Assembly (NCBI RefSeq): GCF_013294025.1 | Contig: NZ_JABSNL010000012.1 | Span: 62,001-126,000, forward strand | Reading direction: 5' to 3' | DNA from: Flavobacterium aeripolare | GTDB lineage: Bacteria > Bacteroidota > Bacteroidia > Flavobacteriales > Flavobacteriaceae | Length of the DNA stretch: 64,000 nucleotides | In this document: piece after piece, positions 16,651 to 27,692 of the stretch | Numbering within the stretch: position 1 is the stretch's first letter | Layout of the letters: each line of letters opens with the position of its first letter | Notes under the pieces: model-generated | Told to the model about the DNA's origin: nothing | What the model saw: only the letters and a program-made list of their open reading frames with translations | Databases searched by the model: none | Translations under genes and position numbers: made by a program

Positions 16651-17478
16651 TTACTGTTTTTGAACGTGAACATCCATTTGTGGAAACGGAATATTCAAGT
16701 TGTAATCTGGGAATCGTGTATATACTTTTTCGTTCATTTCAAAGAATACAGCCCAATAGTCAGCACTGTCCACCCAACATCTAATTGCAAAATTCACCGA
16801 GCTATCTGCTAATTCAGATAGTCCTAAAAAAGGAGCGGGATCTTTTAAAATTCGAGTGTCTTCAGAGATAAATTGGTTGATTGCTGTTTTAAAGTTTTCG
16901 ACATCATCACCGTAAGCGATTCCGAAGGTCCAATCTACTCTACGTAATGGCTCAGCAGAATAATTGATTAAGGCACCTGTAGAAAGCGGCCCATTAGGAA
17001 TTATAACTAGCTTTTTATCAGGAGTATTTAATAATGTTGAAAATATATTAATCTCTTTCACAGTTCCAGAAAATCCTTGTGCTTCAATAAAATCACCAAT
17101 CTTAAATGGTTTCAATATTAATATTACGACACCTCCAGCAAAGTTTTGAAGTGTTCCAGAAAGAGCTAAACCTACTGCTAAACCTGCGGCTCCTATAATG
17201 GCTACAAACGAGGTCATTTCGATACCTATCATTCCCATCACTGTTATCGCTAATAATGCCTTCAACACAATATTAGTGATGCTTTTCAAGAAGGGAACTA
17301 GCGATTGATCTACTGATGATTTTGTCAATGATTTTCCCACGGTCTTAGTGATGAACTTAATCACCCATAAACCCACAAATAAAACTAAAATACCTCCTAT
17401 TAATTTAGGCGCATATTCGATTGCAAAATTGATTATTCTATTTAAGTAATCGTCTACTACTAGAACTTCTTTTTTCAT
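16651..17478 (-). CDS. MscS-type small-conductance mechanosensitive channel
   Basis: 275 residues with three transmembrane helices (about 20-45, 65-85, 90-115). The pore-lining TM3 is rich in Gly/Ala (GAAGLAVGLALSGTLQNFAGG). It is followed by the beta domain with the family motif GDFIEAQGFSGTVKEI, and by IPNG and FGIAYGDD in the cytoplasmic vestibule. Such channels open under membrane tension and release solutes on osmotic downshock. The length is close to E. coli MscS (286). Confidence 0.92.
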   Translation of the reverse strand: MKKEVLVVDDYLNRIINFAIEYAPKLIGGILVLFVGLWVIKFITKTVGKSLTKSSVDQSLVPFLKSITNIVLKALLAITVMGMIGIEMTSFVAIIGAAGLAVGLALSGTLQNFAGGVVILILKPFKIGDFIEAQGFSGTVKEINIFSTLLNTPDKKLVIIPNGPLSTGALINYSAEPLRRVDWTFGIAYGDDVENFKTAINQFISEDTRILKDPAPFLGLSELADSSVNFAIRCWVDSADYWAVFFEMNEKVYTRFPDYNLNIPFPQMDVHVQKQ

Positions 17479-17671
17479 ATTTTTTAATTTAATTTTCTAC
17501 TCATGAGGCTTTTCGATTTCGCCTTGTTTTTTATAGTGGTTGCCTTACTCCACGCTAACTTTATAAAAATAAAAAACAGCTAATTAAAGCTGCTTTTACT
17601 ATTCTATACATGATATAATCAAAGGTACAGCTTTATTAAGAGAATCCAAAAGCAACGCTGATACACGGTTT

Positions 17672-17703
17672 AAAAAATCCCGTGTTGTGAAAACGGGATT
17701 TAT
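17672..17703 (-). terminator. Terminator of the MMPL/RND gene
   Basis: AAATCCCGT (17675-17683) and ACGGGATTT (17693-17701). On the minus strand the stem is followed by TTTTTT, 26 bp after the transporter stop. The rest of the 17479-17729 gap holds a weak CAGCT/AGCTG hairpin near 17576-17596 and no gene. Confidence 0.8.
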
Positions 17704-17729
17704 AATTACGCTCTATTTTAACTACGGAT

Positions 17730-20144
17730 TTAAAGCAGTTTTTGAGAATCGTTTTCCTCGTTATCATGCTGTAAAATATCAATCTTTGGTTCGATAAATT
17801 CTTGCTTGTTAGCTAATGATTTATTTAAAGTCAATACTAAACAAGGCAACAACATTAAATTTGATAACATACCAAAGGCAAGGGTTATTGCGATTAATCC
17901 ACCTAAGGCTACGGTACCTCCAAAATCGGATAACATGAAGACAGAAAACCCTGCAAACAATACTACCGAAGTGTAGAACATACTAATACCTGATTCTCTA
18001 ATGGTTGCAAAAACAGATTTTTTAATCTTCCAGTTATTGTGCGTTAATTCTTGACGGTACTGTGCTAAGAAGTGAATGGTATCATCGACTGATAAACCAA
18101 AGGCAATACTAAAAACTAATATGGTAGAAGGTTTTAGAGGTATGCCAAAGTACCCCATTAAACCAGCAGTAATCATTAAAGGGAGCAAGTTAGGTATTAA
18201 CGAAACAACGACCATTTTAAAAGAACGAAACATGAATACCATTAATAACGAAATCAATAATACAGCAAATAATAACGAACTCACTAAGTTGTCTAGTAGG
18301 TATTGTGTTCCTTTTTCAAATACTAAAGCTTTTCCGGTCATCACTACATTGTAACGGTCTTTAGGGAAAACCTTATTAGCCTTAGCCCATAACTTGTCTT
18401 CGATTTTAGCCATGTTTCCAGTCCCAATGTCGCGCATGAAAGTAGTAATACGAGCTACTTGTCCCGTACTATCTACATAGCTTTTCATGATGTTATTTTT
18501 GCTATTCTTTGTTGCATTCTTTGCGTAACTTAGAATAAAACTTTGCTCCTGAGAAGTAGGTAGTTCGTAATATTCGGGATTGCCATTATAATAGGCTTGT
18601 TTCGAATATTTAACCAAATTCAAGATCGAAATAGGTTTTGATAATTCAGGAATTTCTTCAATGGTTTCTTGAAATTCGTCCATTTTTCTTAATGTAGACA
18701 ATTTCATTACCCCTTTTTTTCTTTTAGTGTCCACTGTAATTTCTAATGGCATAATGCCTTCAAATTCATTTTCGAAAAAAACAATATCTTTATAAAAACC
18801 AGTATTTTTAGGCATGTCTTCAATTAAACTACCTGAAGTTTTAATTTTTAGCGCACCCATGATACTTACTAGAAATAGAAAGATAGCCACAACATACACA
18901 TAACGTCTGTTGTATTTTACTGTTTTTTCGATCCAAGCAATAAAAACACGGGTGTAATTTCTATTCAAGTGTTCTAGATGTTTTGCTTTTGGAACTGGCT
19001 GGTAACTGTAATAAATAGGAATTACAATTAGGCATAAAAAAAATAGCGCTATAATACTTAACGAAGAGATGATACCAAATTCTTTCAATAGCTCACTGCT
19101 TGTGATAATGAAAGTAGCAAAACCTGCTGCTGTAGTTAAATTGGTCATCAAAGTAGCGGTTCCTACTTTTGTAATTACACGTTGCAATGCCTTTGCTTTA
19201 TTCCCGTGTGCACTGTATTCTTGCTGGTATTTATTAGTCAAGAAAATACAGTTAGGTATCCCAATGACAATTACCAGTGTAGGGACTAATGCGGTTAATA
19301 CAGTAATTTGATAATGGAACAATCCTAAAAGTCCAAAAGTCCACATGACACCAACTACCACGATTAAAATAGCAATTAAAGTTGCTCTAAAAGATCTAAA
19401 AAAGAAGAAAAATATTAGTGAAGTTAATAGCAATGAAGCGCCTATAAACAAACTTATTTCGTTTACAATGCTCATTGCATTCAGGGTACGTATGTATGGC
19501 ATTCCAGAAACTCTCAAATCGATTCCAGTTTCTTTTTCAAAGGCTTCGATTTTAGGAATAAAATCATTTACTATGTAATCTTTACGATGCGCTGTGTTTA
19601 CGATTTTCTTATCAAGATAAATAGCCGATCGAATGCTTCCGTTTTTTTTGTTAAAAAGCAGCCCTTCATAGAACGGCATATTTTCAAATAAATCCTTTTT
19701 AATTCTTTGTAGGTAATTTTTATCAGCAGTTTTTTGAACATCTACAAAGGGTAATAATTCAAATGTTTGTAAGGAATCATTTTTTTTCAATTGCTTTAAA
19801 TCATTAATAGACACAACAAGATCAACTTCTTTTTGAGCTTTGATCTGTGTCATTAATTTGTTCCAAGCAGCAAATGCTTTTGGTGTAAAGAAAGCATCGT
19901 CTTTAACGCCTACAACGATGAGGTTTCCTTCCTCTCCAAATTTGTCTAAAAATGCATTGTATTCTTTATTGACATTATTGTCATCAGGAAGTAGGTTTGC
20001 TTCTGTAAAAGAAAACTGAATGTTCTTCCACTGCAAACCTAGAAAAATGGTGATTAATGCTATAATACAAAGTATCGCTAATCTGTTTTTAAGTACGATA
20101 CGGGCGATAAACTCCCAAAATCCTACTTTTAATATCTTTTTCAT
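17730..20144 (-). CDS. MMPL/RND-family transporter
   Basis: 804 residues with about 12 transmembrane helices in two 1+5 blocks, each preceded by a large periplasmic loop. After an N-terminal TM1 (AILCIIALITIFLGLQW) comes a loop of ~180 residues, then TM2-6. The second half repeats this and contains FSIAFGLSVDDTIHFLAQYR, the TM10-like acidic motif of proton-coupled RND proteins. MMPL proteins export lipids, hopanoids or other hydrophobic compounds; the substrate is unknown. No adaptor or TolC partner lies nearby, as expected for this subgroup. Confidence 0.85.
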   Translation of the reverse strand: MKKILKVGFWEFIARIVLKNRLAILCIIALITIFLGLQWKNIQFSFTEANLLPDDNNVNKEYNAFLDKFGEEGNLIVVGVKDDAFFTPKAFAAWNKLMTQIKAQKEVDLVVSINDLKQLKKNDSLQTFELLPFVDVQKTADKNYLQRIKKDLFENMPFYEGLLFNKKNGSIRSAIYLDKKIVNTAHRKDYIVNDFIPKIEAFEKETGIDLRVSGMPYIRTLNAMSIVNEISLFIGASLLLTSLIFFFFFRSFRATLIAILIVVVGVMWTFGLLGLFHYQITVLTALVPTLVIVIGIPNCIFLTNKYQQEYSAHGNKAKALQRVITKVGTATLMTNLTTAAGFATFIITSSELLKEFGIISSLSIIALFFLCLIVIPIYYSYQPVPKAKHLEHLNRNYTRVFIAWIEKTVKYNRRYVYVVAIFLFLVSIMGALKIKTSGSLIEDMPKNTGFYKDIVFFENEFEGIMPLEITVDTKRKKGVMKLSTLRKMDEFQETIEEIPELSKPISILNLVKYSKQAYYNGNPEYYELPTSQEQSFILSYAKNATKNSKNNIMKSYVDSTGQVARITTFMRDIGTGNMAKIEDKLWAKANKVFPKDRYNVVMTGKALVFEKGTQYLLDNLVSSLLFAVLLISLLMVFMFRSFKMVVVSLIPNLLPLMITAGLMGYFGIPLKPSTILVFSIAFGLSVDDTIHFLAQYRQELTHNNWKIKKSVFATIRESGISMFYTSVVLFAGFSVFMLSDFGGTVALGGLIAITLAFGMLSNLMLLPCLVLTLNKSLANKQEFIEPKIDILQHDNEENDSQKLL

Positions 20145-20347
20145 AGAAATTTAAAAATGGATGCAAATGTAGTAAATACGAGCGCAAAAGCCTTAGGATA
20201 TCCTTTTTATTTTAGAGTTGAAGGCGTCGTTAAATTGCCGTTTTTTAGGTGGTTTTTAGGCTGTTAAAAATAATTCTAGAGCGTGTAAAACGTATTGTAG
20301 AATTTCACATCTTTGTGTGATTTTTGTAACCTAGATCATCGCATAAA

Positions 20348-22624
20348 ATGGATTTAAAAAAATATAAAAACAGCTTGTTCTATGTTGGTGTAACAGGAGG
20401 ATTTAGCGCATTAATTTATTGGATCGTAAAAAAGGGTAAGGCACTTGAAAATGTAAATGGCATGGCTGTTTCAAATTCGAATCAAAACTCTTGGTATGAC
20501 TTTATCGATTCGATGCAGCATAACTTTAAAGATCCATTAGCGATATTACTAGCACAAATTGTGACCATAATTCTAGTGGCTCGTTTATTTGGGTGGATAT
20601 TTAAAAAAATAGGGCAACCCACCGTTATAGGAGAAATCATTGCAGGTATCGTCTTGGGGCCATCCTTAGTAGGAATGTACTTTCCAGAATTTTCAGCAGC
20701 ATTGTTCCCGGTAGAATCTTTAGGTAACTTAAAATTTTTGAGTCAAATAGGTCTTATTCTTTTCATGTTTGTTATTGGGATGGAATTAGATATTAAAGTG
20801 CTTAAAAATAAAGCGAGTGAAGCCGTTGTAATTAGTCACGCCAGTATTGTGTTTCCGTTTGCATTAGGAATAGGACTCTCTTATTTTGTTTACAATAAAT
20901 TTGCTCCTGCTGGAGTAGAGTTTTTATCTTTTAGTTTGTTCATGGGGATTGCAATGAGTATTACTGCTTTTCCAGTATTAGCGCGCATTGTTCAAGAACG
21001 TGGTATTCATAAAACAAAGTTGGGAGCGATTGTAATTACCTGTGCTGCCGCAGATGATATTACAGCTTGGTGCTTGCTAGCAGTGGTTATTGCTATTGTA
21101 AAAGCAGGGGATTTTGTGGGTTCGCTTTATGTGATTTCGCTTGCGGTAGTCTACGTATTGGCCATGATTTTTATAGTAAAACCGTTTTTAAAACGCATAG
21201 GGGATTTATATGGTTCAAAAGACAGCATAGGGAAACCCGTGATGGCAATATTCTTCTTGTTTTTAATTTTATCCTCTTATGCCACTGAGGTGATTGGTAT
21301 TCATGCGCTTTTTGGTGCTTTTATGATGGGAGCGATCATGCCTGATGTAACTAAATTCAGAATGATTTTTATCGAAAAAGTAGAGGATGTGGCCGTGATA
21401 TTACTGCTGCCTTTATTCTTTGTATTTACAGGTTTAAAAACAGAAGTAGGCTTAATAAACGACAGTTACTTAATGAAAGTAACCGGAGCAATTATTCTTG
21501 TTGCTGTAGTGGGAAAATTTTTAGGAAGTGCCATTGCTGCTCGTTTTGTGGGTCAAAACTGGAAGGACAGTTTAACTATAGGTGCCTTAATGAATACTAG
21601 AGGCTTGATGGAATTAATTGTTTTAAACATTGGTTTAGAATTAAAAGTTTTAACACCCGAAGTATTTACTATGATGGTAATCATGGCCTTAGTGACTACT
21701 TTTATGACGGGGCCCGCGCTAGACCTTATCGATTTTCTGTTTAAAGGTAAAAATGAAGACGAGACAGTAGAAGAAATTCAAGATAATAAATACCGCATAT
21801 TAGTTTCTTTTGGAAACAACGAAAAAGGGAAGGCACTCTTGCGACTAGCTAATAGTTTGACTAAAAAGCAAAAAGCAAGTTCTAGCATCACGGCACTACA
21901 TTTATCTGTGAGTGACGAGTTGCACGCTTTTAATGCTAGGGAAGAGGAGAAGGATAGTTTCGAACCCATATTTGAAGAGTCTGAGCAGCTGAATGTTAAA
22001 ATTGATACGATATTCAAAGTCACTAATGACATTGAAACTGAAATCGCCGATGTTGCAAATCAAGGGGAATATGACTTATTGTTAGTAGGTTTAGGTAAAT
22101 CAATATTTCAGGGAACTATTCTAGGAAAACTGATTGGGTTTACTACTCGAATAATAAATCCAGATCGTTTAATTGATAAATTTACCGGGAAAGAAGGCTT
22201 GTTTGAGAATTCGCCTTTTGACGAAAGAACAAGACAAATAGTAGCAAAAACCAAACTGCCGTTAGGGATTTTAATTGATAACGAATTCCAAAATAATGAT
22301 CAGGTTTTTATTCCAATATACAAATCAGAAGATGCGTTTTTAATTGATTATGCTCAAAAATTAATCAACAATAACAATTCTAAAATCGTAATCTTAGATA
22401 TTAATAATCACGTGCAAAACAACTTTGTTTTACAAAGTGCTGTTGCTTCACTTGAGGCACAACATGAAAATAATATAGCCGTAGTAAAAGGAAAAGAAGT
22501 ACTGCCTACTTTTCTAGAGCAGCAAGATTTAATGCTTATAAGTCTGGAGAGTTGGAAAACATTATTAGATTCTGATACAGACTGGTTGATTAATGTTCCT
22601 TCTGTTTTAATTATTAAACCATAA
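20348..22624 (+). CDS. CPA2-family cation:proton antiporter with C-terminal USP-like domain
   Basis: 758 residues. After an unusual extra N-terminal segment (residues 1-55) comes a 12-13 helix Na+/H+ exchanger domain (about 60-460). Its motifs are GEIIAGIVLGPS, GMELDIKVLKN, ACAADDITAWCLLA (the Asp pair for ion binding) and NTRGLMELIVLNIG. Residues ~480-758 are cytoplasmic and look like one or two universal-stress-protein folds that could sense nucleotides or stress. It exchanges Na+ or K+ for H+. TTG at 20295-20297 and GATTTTTG at 20319-20326 are a possible promoter. The following 186-bp gap holds 9-bp inverted arms (22693-22701/22750-22758) and no gene. Confidence 0.88.
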   Translation: MDLKKYKNSLFYVGVTGGFSALIYWIVKKGKALENVNGMAVSNSNQNSWYDFIDSMQHNFKDPLAILLAQIVTIILVARLFGWIFKKIGQPTVIGEIIAGIVLGPSLVGMYFPEFSAALFPVESLGNLKFLSQIGLILFMFVIGMELDIKVLKNKASEAVVISHASIVFPFALGIGLSYFVYNKFAPAGVEFLSFSLFMGIAMSITAFPVLARIVQERGIHKTKLGAIVITCAAADDITAWCLLAVVIAIVKAGDFVGSLYVISLAVVYVLAMIFIVKPFLKRIGDLYGSKDSIGKPVMAIFFLFLILSSYATEVIGIHALFGAFMMGAIMPDVTKFRMIFIEKVEDVAVILLLPLFFVFTGLKTEVGLINDSYLMKVTGAIILVAVVGKFLGSAIAARFVGQNWKDSLTIGALMNTRGLMELIVLNIGLELKVLTPEVFTMMVIMALVTTFMTGPALDLIDFLFKGKNEDETVEEIQDNKYRILVSFGNNEKGKALLRLANSLTKKQKASSSITALHLSVSDELHAFNAREEEKDSFEPIFEESEQLNVKIDTIFKVTNDIETEIADVANQGEYDLLLVGLGKSIFQGTILGKLIGFTTRIINPDRLIDKFTGKEGLFENSPFDERTRQIVAKTKLPLGILIDNEFQNNDQVFIPIYKSEDAFLIDYAQKLINNNNSKIVILDINNHVQNNFVLQSAVASLEAQHENNIAVVKGKEVLPTFLEQQDLMLISLESWKTLLDSDTDWLINVPSVLIIKP

Positions 22625-22810
22625 AAGGGTTTCAATTTTACTCGTTTAAAACCATAGGACAATCGTTTAATTGGTCACTAATTATAAAGGGTAAGCAGAT
22701 TTGATAGATTTTCAGGAAACGATCATTAGTGATCTACTGCATTCTTCATAATCTGCTTGTCTCTTTCTTTTTCATAGTGCTAAGATTAGTTAGTCATTTG
22801 CATAACTATT

Positions 22811-25309
22811 TTACAGTCCTAATTTTAAAACAAAACTTAGTTTGATGGCTAAGTTGTCTTCAAACTTAGGTAATTGATTGGGACCGTAGCGGTAAAATGC
22901 GCTTAGTCCTAAGCCGTTAAAAATTTGGTTCAGTTCAATTCCTGATTCAAAATAACCATCATTTAAAGTTTTATAATTGATCCCTGTGTGTTGCTCTGGT
23001 TTTTGTAAATCTCCCCATCCCATTCGTGATACTAATACAAGTGCAGGTTTTACTTTTCGAATAATCTTTACACGATTAAAACTATGTTTAAACTGAAAGT
23101 AAACAAACTCACTCGAGAAGAACTCGTTAAAGAACATGGTTTCAAAACTATTTTTTGAAGCAAATGTTATGCGCTGGATCACACTTTCTTTAGTGATATT
23201 GTTAGGTGAAGTATTGTATAAATGCGTTAAAGGAACATCTCCATTGCTATACCCTCCTTCAAAAAGCAAGTTGGTTTTTTGACCATTTAAATACTTCTTT
23301 TCAAACTCTGTTTTAAATTCTATTTTGCTAAAATCAAAATCATTGTTCAGGACGTTTGCTAATGACTTAGTATATTGTAAGGTAAACTTAGGAAATCTTT
23401 TCTCAGATTCTTTTCGACCGTCTGGTGTTTGCATGTAATCACTAAACGGACTCCATTGCAACGAAATCATAGCAGTGGTCATGTGGTATTGCGAATAACT
23501 TTTTCCGTTTAAAAGGTATTGGTAGTTAAATTTAGGTTCGATAACCGATTGATCGAGCGTCAGGATCGCCTCCGTTTTTGGAATTAATTTGGTTTCTAGA
23601 TACGTTTTCCAACTTACATAATTATAGAAAGTACTAATATTGATGGGTCTAGGATCGTATAATTTGAATGGTTTTTTCTCTACCGCATACGAAGTACTGG
23701 CAATTTCTTTTACATCATCGGTATAAGCAAATCCAAACCAGGAGTTAGAAGCTCTGTCTACCTGAGCAGCAGCTCCTATGTTGTATTTAAAGTCGTTGTC
23801 TTTTGTTCCATAGGCAATGTGACCACTAATTCTAAAGTCTTTAAGAAAACGCTCATTTGTGGTACCACCAAAACCCAAGCGGAAACCTTCATAATTATTG
23901 TAGCTAAAAAGTTTTCTTAAGTCCATGTCAAAAAAACCAAGCGGCAAGTATCCGTTGATCACTTTACGACCAATGCGCAAACGGCTTGCAATATTTCGCT
24001 TAATCGCAATGCTGTCTAGTGCTAAGTAGGTTCGTTGCCCTCTTACATCCAGACTGTCTGTGCGGTAGTCCTGCCAGAAAGATTCTTGTCTATGCGTTGC
24101 AGCATCATTTAAATCGACAGCTATAAAATCGCGATTAAAATCCGTAGGAATGTTGTATTTGATGTCAAAATTTGTGCTTTCAGAGTAAAGGTAACTATAG
24201 TCTGACGCGGTTCTTTTTCTAGCTTTGAAATTTTCGGCAACATCACCATCAAATTGGATTGTTCCTCCTAGAATCTTGATATCATCATCATTTTTACCTT
24301 TAATAATTTTAAACGTTTTACTGCTGGGAAACCATAGCTTTTCTTGCGCAACATAATTAAATTCATGTGTCCCACTAATGTCTAAAACGCCTTTTATACG
24401 CATCACCGCTTTTGCAATAGCATAACTTTCTTGATCTACATATATAACGCCTTCCAAACCTTTTGATTTGCTTTTTTTCTTATTTTTAAAATAGATCATA
24501 ATCGTGTTGCGATTGTTTATAGCAACCGTGTCCATAATTTTATAATTGTAGTCTAGGAGTGCATCATCTGCAATGGGGCTTTTATATTTTGTTTCAAACA
24601 ATTCATAATTTGAATCATAAATAGAGAACGATTGTAAGTCAAATGCCAGTACCTCATAGATAGGATGCTTAAAACCTGCCATTTTTGTGCCCAAGATTGA
24701 CTCTTTTAAAGTCTTGTTATTGTACTGATATTGCGATACTTTTTCTGTTTGAAATAAGTGGTGCTTGCTCACCATTTCCTTAATTTTGTAACTTGAAGAA
24801 TCTATTTTTTTAAATTTTCTACCCTTTCTTCTTTCGATAAAAACCGAATCGATACTACTAGAAATTGAATCGGCTGCGGCACTAACAATTAGTTTGTTAT
24901 ACGATTTGAAAGTGAAAGATTTAAGCTTCTCTTGTGGATTGTTACTCTTTTTAGAGGCAATTGCTTTGTTGATAATTGCTAGAGCCGGATTTACATTAGG
25001 GGCTAGAACATACTTAGCTATATCTTGCTTTGGATAAAGGAAAATAGCGTAGTAATTCACGTTTTTTACTAATTTGACCGTATTTTTAAAGTAGCCTTGA
25101 TACGATATAGTAACAGCTGACAGCGGTTTTTGTGAGGCAATATCAAATCTTCCATCAACATCAGTCACAGAGTTTATGCCTTCGGCTGTACTGATACTAG
25201 CATAGGATAGAGGCTTGTTAGTGATTGATTCTCTGACCGTTCCGCTAATGTGAAATTGCGCCTGTATAGAAAGCGTTAAAAAAAAGAACAATAAGCACAA
25301 TTGCTTCAT
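22811..25309 (-). CDS. DUF5686 outer-membrane protein with carboxypeptidase-like N-domain
   Basis: 832 residues. A signal peptide (MKQLCLLFFFLTLSIQAQ) precedes a CarboxypepD_reg-like beta-sandwich (about 20-90, SGTVRESITNKPLSYASIS...). A conserved helical/beta domain follows, with LNPALAIINKAI-like text (APNVNPALAIINKAIASKK) typical of DUF5686, and then a long beta-rich C-terminal barrel-like region ending in aromatic LSFVLKLGL. It is likely an outer-membrane protein; the function is unknown. It is monocistronic and leftward. Confidence 0.82.
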   Translation of the reverse strand: MKQLCLLFFFLTLSIQAQFHISGTVRESITNKPLSYASISTAEGINSVTDVDGRFDIASQKPLSAVTISYQGYFKNTVKLVKNVNYYAIFLYPKQDIAKYVLAPNVNPALAIINKAIASKKSNNPQEKLKSFTFKSYNKLIVSAAADSISSSIDSVFIERRKGRKFKKIDSSSYKIKEMVSKHHLFQTEKVSQYQYNNKTLKESILGTKMAGFKHPIYEVLAFDLQSFSIYDSNYELFETKYKSPIADDALLDYNYKIMDTVAINNRNTIMIYFKNKKKSKSKGLEGVIYVDQESYAIAKAVMRIKGVLDISGTHEFNYVAQEKLWFPSSKTFKIIKGKNDDDIKILGGTIQFDGDVAENFKARKRTASDYSYLYSESTNFDIKYNIPTDFNRDFIAVDLNDAATHRQESFWQDYRTDSLDVRGQRTYLALDSIAIKRNIASRLRIGRKVINGYLPLGFFDMDLRKLFSYNNYEGFRLGFGGTTNERFLKDFRISGHIAYGTKDNDFKYNIGAAAQVDRASNSWFGFAYTDDVKEIASTSYAVEKKPFKLYDPRPINISTFYNYVSWKTYLETKLIPKTEAILTLDQSVIEPKFNYQYLLNGKSYSQYHMTTAMISLQWSPFSDYMQTPDGRKESEKRFPKFTLQYTKSLANVLNNDFDFSKIEFKTEFEKKYLNGQKTNLLFEGGYSNGDVPLTHLYNTSPNNITKESVIQRITFASKNSFETMFFNEFFSSEFVYFQFKHSFNRVKIIRKVKPALVLVSRMGWGDLQKPEQHTGINYKTLNDGYFESGIELNQIFNGLGLSAFYRYGPNQLPKFEDNLAIKLSFVLKLGL

Positions 25310-25366
25310 ATAGCGTTTTATTTCAAAAGGATAGTTCCGTCATTTGTTGCAGCAAAAATAATAATA

Positions 25367-25408
25367 AAAAATCCGTTCTGATAGCAATATACAGAACGGA
25401 TTTTTAAA
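25367..25408. terminator. Terminator after frr
   Basis: AAAAATCCGTTCTG (25367-25380) pairs perfectly with CAGAACGGATTTTT (25392-25405), 19 bp beyond the frr stop, with A/T runs on both sides. Confidence 0.85.
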
Positions 25409-25426
25409 AATGATAGTAGCTATGAA

Positions 25427-25990
25427 TTATACTTTCATGATTTCAGCTTCTTTAACTACAAGTAATTCTTCTGCTTTTTTGATGAAACTATTCGTTAAGT
25501 TTTGAACTTCTTCTTCAGCACTTTTACAAATGTCTTCTGATGTTCCGTCTTTTTCTAATTTTTTGATTTCAGTATTAGCATCTTTACGAGCGTTTCTAAT
25601 ACCTATTTTTGCGTCTTCAGACTCTACTTTAGCTTGTTTGGCTAGGTCGCGTCTTCTATCTTCTGTTAATGGTGGAACGCTAATAATGATTAAATCACCA
25701 TTGTTCATTGGATTAAATCCAATATTTGCTACCATAATTGCTTTCTCAATTGTTTGCAACATGTTTTTTTCAAACGGTTGTAATGTAATTGTTCTTGCAT
25801 CAGGAACGCTAATTTTTGCTACTTGTGATAATGGTGTAGACGATCCATAATAATCGACAAACACACTTCCTAACATGGCAGGAGATGCTTTTCCAGCACG
25901 TATATTTGTAAATTCTTTTTCTAAGTGAGCAATAGAACCAGTCATAGATTCTTTTGTACTGTCTAATATAAATTCAATTTCTTCAGTCAT
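25427..25990 (-). CDS. frr: Ribosome recycling factor
   Basis: 187 residues, standard length. Family motifs: GKASPAMLGSVFVDYYG, SVPDARTITLQPFEK, ISVPPLTEDRRRDLAKQAK and NARKDANTEIKKLEKD. RRF, with EF-G, splits post-termination ribosomes. It follows pyrH by 36 bp on the same strand, the conserved bacterial pyrH-frr order. Confidence 0.97.
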   Translation of the reverse strand: MTEEIEFILDSTKESMTGSIAHLEKEFTNIRAGKASPAMLGSVFVDYYGSSTPLSQVAKISVPDARTITLQPFEKNMLQTIEKAIMVANIGFNPMNNGDLIIISVPPLTEDRRRDLAKQAKVESEDAKIGIRNARKDANTEIKKLEKDGTSEDICKSAEEEVQNLTNSFIKKAEELLVVKEAEIMKV

Positions 25991-26026
25991 TGTTGTCTCT
26001 TTTTATTTGCTGCTTTTGCTATAGCG

Positions 26027-26734
26027 TTATACGTTTACTACAGTTCCTATATTGTCACCTTCACATATTTTTACCAAGTTTCCTTTTTTATTCATATCAA
26101 AAATGACAATAGGAAGTTTGTTTTCTTGGCTTAATGTAAATGCGGTAGTATCCATTACATTCAATCCTTTTTTAAGAACATCTTCAAACGAAATGGTATC
26201 AAACTTAAGTGCTGCTGCATTTTTTTCAGGATCTGAATCATACACACCATCTACTCTTGTTCCTTTTAAGATCACATCAGCATTAATTTCTACACCACGT
26301 AAAACGGCTGCAGTATCTGTTGTAAAATAAGGATTTCCTGTTCCTGCACCAAAAATTACAATTCTTCCTTTTTCAAGGTGACGAACAGCTCTTCTTTTTA
26401 TATAAGGTTCAGCGATTGCTTCAATTTTTAAAGCTGTTTGCAAACGTGTTAACATTCCTTTGTCTTCAAGTGCACCTTGTAAAGCCATACCATTGATGAT
26501 GGTTGCCAGCATTCCCATGTAATCACCTTGCACTCTATCCATACCATTACTGGCACCTGCAACACCTCTAAAAATATTTCCACCACCTATTACAATAGCG
26601 ATTTCTATCCCTTTGTCGTGAATCTGTTTGATTTCTTCGGCATATTCAGCTAATCTCACGGGATCAATTCCGTATTGTCTGTCGCCCATTAGAGCCTCGC
26701 CACTTAATTTTAGAAGAATTCTTTTATATTTCAT
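26027..26734 (-). CDS. pyrH: UMP kinase
   Basis: 235 residues of the amino-acid-kinase family. Motifs: [10 protein letters not shown] near the N-terminus, [26 protein letters not shown], and [16 protein letters not shown] for the nucleotide site. It phosphorylates UMP to UDP and is usually regulated by GTP and UTP. It is co-transcribed with frr. Confidence 0.97.
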   Translation of the reverse strand: MKYKRILLKLSGEALMGDRQYGIDPVRLAEYAEEIKQIHDKGIEIAIVIGGGNIFRGVAGASNGMDRVQGDYMGMLATIINGMALQGALEDKGMLTRLQTALKIEAIAEPYIKRRAVRHLEKGRIVIFGAGTGNPYFTTDTAAVLRGVEINADVILKGTRVDGVYDSDPEKNAAALKFDTISFEDVLKKGLNVMDTTAFTLSQENKLPIVIFDMNKKGNLVKICEGDNIGTVVNV

Positions 26735-26802
26735 GTGTATGTTGAGTTGATTTGTGCAAATATAGTCATATTCTTTTTTTTTGAAATAGTGTCTCTTAAA
26801 TT

Positions 26803-27582
26803 TTATAAATTAAGTTTCTCATAAGATTCTTTTGCCGAGTTATATCCTATTTGAAAAATCGTTTCCATTTTAAGTTTATTCATTTCAAATGTGCTAAACT
26901 TGGTCAATTCTTTTGGCTCAATTACCCAGTCACATATATTGAATTTTTGCAAATCAGAATTGGCTGATAAAATATCAAAAGCACGGGTAGTTACTGATCG
27001 AATTGAGTTGAGGTCTTTTGCTTCTATCTTTTGAATAGGGCTAACATAAATGCCTATGATGGTTTCGCATTGCCCTTGCAAAACATCTGTAGGGAAATGA
27101 TTTAAAATCCCGCCATCACTAAACGGTTCGCCATCAATTTCAAAGGGTGTGATAATACCCGGAAATGCAGATGAAGCTAATATGGCATCGATGATTTTTG
27201 TTTCTGGTTCGAATATTTTCAATCTTCCGCGTACCATATCTGTAGCGGTGATTTGCATTGGTATTTTCAAATCGGCTAACTGCGCATCTCCAAAAATGGA
27301 CTCAAAATGAATTTTGAATGATTCAGAATCTATAATTCCTGCTTTTCTAAAGGTAATGTGCCTCCAATGAAATAAATAAATAGATTTAAAAAACTCTAAT
27401 ATTTCAAGTGGTGATTTCCCCCAAGCATACAAAGCACCCACAATAGAACCTGAACTTGTACCCGCTATCCTACTAGGAACAATGCCTACTTCTTCTAAGT
27501 ATTTCATTGCACCAGCATGGGCCAGCCCTTTAGTCCCTCCGCCAGATAAAACGAGACCAATTGATTTTGTATCTAAATTCAT
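26803..27582 (-). CDS. Patatin-like phospholipase family protein
   Basis: 259 residues. The oxyanion-hole motif is [12 protein letters not shown] near residue 13, the nucleophile elbow is GTSSGS (GxSxG) near 41-46, and the catalytic Asp lies in SDGGIL (DGG) near 151. These form the Ser-Asp dyad of RssA/patatin-type lipid acyl hydrolases. There is no signal peptide, so it probably acts at the cytoplasmic membrane. It precedes pyrH on the same strand with a 68-bp gap. Confidence 0.9.
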   Translation of the reverse strand: MNLDTKSIGLVLSGGGTKGLAHAGAMKYLEEVGIVPSRIAGTSSGSIVGALYAWGKSPLEILEFFKSIYLFHWRHITFRKAGIIDSESFKIHFESIFGDAQLADLKIPMQITATDMVRGRLKIFEPETKIIDAILASSAFPGIITPFEIDGEPFSDGGILNHFPTDVLQGQCETIIGIYVSPIQKIEAKDLNSIRSVTTRAFDILSANSDLQKFNICDWVIEPKELTKFSTFEMNKLKMETIFQIGYNSAKESYEKLNL

Positions 27583-27692
27583 TCCTAAGTAATTTGAAAG
27601 TTATAAAATTACGCTTTTTGATTATGAGTAAGTAATATTATGTATGATTAAACAACTATTTAAGTAACTTTACTATCAAACAAAAGCAAACC